Shown: positions 62,678 through 64,000 of the stretch, one piece after another | How the letters are laid out: each line of letters starts with the position of its first letter | Numbering within the stretch: position 1 is the first letter of the stretch | Assembly (NCBI GenBank): GCA_028689585.1 | Contig: JAQVCW010000024.1 | Span: 1-64,000 of the forward strand | Length of the DNA: 64,000 nt | DNA from: Lachnospiraceae bacterium | Lineage (GTDB): Bacteria; Bacillota; Clostridia; Lachnospirales; Lachnospiraceae | Direction: 5' to 3' | The notes under the pieces: model-generated | What the model was told of the DNA's origin: nothing | What the model saw: only the letters and a program-made list of their open reading frames with translations | Databases searched by the model: none | Program-made: the position numbers and the translations under genes

Positions 62678-63036
62678 GGAAGAGTGGTCTGCACTGTAAA
62701 ACCGGACTTTTTTAACACATGTACTTGTCCATAAAATGGCGTTATGTTAATATGATTGATAAAGAGTTATGAAGGTACTGCTGTGAAAGTGAAATTATCA
62801 CGGAAGAAAAGAAAGAGAGGAAATGATATGAGAAAGATTGTTCGGAAATTGACAGTTGTTTAACAGGAAACATTTAGCAGCCCTGAATGTAAATAACAAA
62901 ATGGTGACCGACGATATCTATTATTCCCGTATTGAACAAGCAATGAGCTGTCTTTGGCTGAGCTGGTATTATTGGTACTTTTCAGCAGGATACTCATGGA
63001 ATAATGATAGAGAAGGCTTGTAGAAAGGAAAATAAT
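62678..63036 (+). other. Gap with a possible gene fragment
   Basis: A ribosome site and MRKIVRKLTVV-stop at 62827. Another frame runs on to 63023 (ATG 62901), giving 40 residues with IYYSRIEQAMSCLWLSWYYW. It reads like one small gene broken by a frameshift. No family is recognised. Confidence 0.3.
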
Positions 63037-64000
63037 ATGAAATTCAAAAAAAGGATAACAGCCGGTTTCTGCAGTGCGCTTCTGGTGTTCTCTTCCTCCT
63101 TCTGTTATGCAGAGGAGTTAAGCCCAAAGGATGATTTTTACCGGTATGCAACCGCAGATGAGCTGGCGGCTCATCCGGTTGACAATGAGACAGTTTATTC
63201 CGAAGATGATCTGCCCTATGAAGGCTGGACGGTAGTGAGACAGCATTATCTGGATATTCACAAAGAGGAAAAACAGATGCTTCAGGAAATCATGGAAAGC
63301 GATCCTGGTCAGATGGATCCGGATTCAGAAGAACTGACAATTTATAAGCTTGCCTATGGACTGCAGAACAAAGATCTCAGAGAAGCGCAGGGGTGTGACG
63401 GACTTTTGGATGCCATCGACAGGATCATGGAATGTGAGAATACGGAAGCATTTCTTCCCACCATGGCGGAGGTGTATTCTCAATGGGGATACTCATTTCT
63501 GCTCACGGCAAAGGCAGTTAAAAAGGACAACGGCCAGGATTTTATTCCGGCATTTTCTTTTGTGAGCGGTTCTCTGGCTGGTTTTGTGGATCAGGCGACT
63601 TACGATGCAAACAAGGATGCACATATCAAACTGCTGCAGAATCTATTTATTGCAGCCGGCTATGAGCAGGACGAAGCTATGCAGATGGCACAGGCCTGCA
63701 CAGTGGGAGAACAGCTCCTGGCCCAGACGTCAGAAGAAGAACAGGATGATACCATTACAGCACTTTCTGATCTGGAAGAGAGATATCCTCATCTGGATCT
63801 GACCGGGACTCTGGAAATTCTGGGAGCGGGAGAGGCATCCGAATTAAGCATTACGGATCAGACTGATTTTCTGTATGCTCTGAACGCATCCTGCGCAGAG
63901 AATGAAAATCTGTATGGACTGCAGTGTTATGCCGTCAGTCAGTTAATTAACTTTTACAGTGTTTATCTGTCGGATGAAATATCCGCAGCGTCAGAGGCGC
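63037..64000 (+). CDS. M13-family (neprilysin/PepO-like) metallopeptidase, N-terminal part
   Basis: ATG 63037 after AGAAAGGAAA. The frame is open to the window end, so the protein is cut off after 321 residues. A signal peptide (about 1-25, LLVFSSSFCYA) precedes DDFYRYATADEL, the opening of M13 peptidases (usual pattern: DDFY.YVNG). The helical N-terminal domain continues; the HExxH zinc site and ENxxD would lie further on. Secreted endopeptidase for short peptides. Confidence 0.72.
   Translation, partial: MKFKKRITAGFCSALLVFSSSFCYAEELSPKDDFYRYATADELAAHPVDNETVYSEDDLPYEGWTVVRQHYLDIHKEEKQMLQEIMESDPGQMDPDSEELTIYKLAYGLQNKDLREAQGCDGLLDAIDRIMECENTEAFLPTMAEVYSQWGYSFLLTAKAVKKDNGQDFIPAFSFVSGSLAGFVDQATYDANKDAHIKLLQNLFIAAGYEQDEAMQMAQACTVGEQLLAQTSEEEQDDTITALSDLEERYPHLDLTGTLEILGAGEASELSITDQTDFLYALNASCAENENLYGLQCYAVSQLINFYSVYLSDEISAASEA

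Overview
The window looks like a chromosomal segment of a spore-forming, low-to-mid GC Firmicute, most likely a Lachnospiraceae-type Clostridium relative. The reasons are the block pyrH-frr-uppS-cdsA-dxr-rseP, the string recA-recX-rny-spoIIM-like-xerD, a SpoIVB protease, strong AGGAGG ribosome sites, TTGACA-17-TATAAT promoters and no outer-membrane genes. No rRNA, tRNA or CRISPR array was recognised.

Layout. 1-6.2 kb: a large palindrome, a rhodanese-like protein, a GntR-ABC operon, NudC and a secreted L,D-transpeptidase. 6.4-9.9 kb: a compact glycosyltransferase / ATP-grasp / adenylate-forming ligase operon that looks like a surface-glycan or lipid-linked modification route. 10.2-13.2 kb: a large P-type ATPase with unusual low-complexity inserts. 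13.4-25 kb: core housekeeping genes, interrupted between rseP and recA by 1.2 kb of non-coding DNA that holds a structured block, a purine tract, a possible sRNA and palindromes. 25.3-33 kb: purine nucleoside salvage (DeoD, BMP-type nucleoside ABC importer, nucleoside hydrolase, PfkB kinase). 33.1-37.5 kb: a FecCD-type metal-chelate importer plus methyltransferase, bracketed by two clusters of the GGGGACGGTTCTT repeat. 37.5-42.9 kb: ECF sigma factor with a membrane partner, a hybrid histidine kinase and SpoIVB. 43-45.6 kb: a small membrane protein and a P1B-type ATPase without the CPx motif, resembling ferrosome (fezAB) operons. 46-50.4 kb: Rpn/PD-(D/E)XK protein, a decayed IS200/IS605 element, a Y-family polymerase and a YolD-like partner. 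50.6-64 kb: accessory metabolism and regulators (HAD phosphatase, AraC/MFS/PHP, CdaR/glycerate kinase, DUF1835-type protein, truncated LacI with AEC transporter, MarR, flavodoxin, CmpB-like membrane protein) and the start of an M13 peptidase.

The most distinctive feature is the density of small non-coding repeats. They include long palindromes (28-316, 19544-19765, 45764-45848, 61543-61900), a twin-hairpin element placed just upstream of four genes (1425, 14813, 43030, 60982), GGGGACGGTTCTT clusters, a GCGC-rich repeat in opposite orientations (25067 and 48287), and a palindromic element of 87 bp inserted in frame into a PHP phosphoesterase gene (about 54319-54405). Several sit in 5' leaders and may affect expression. 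All family names come from motif reading without database searches.
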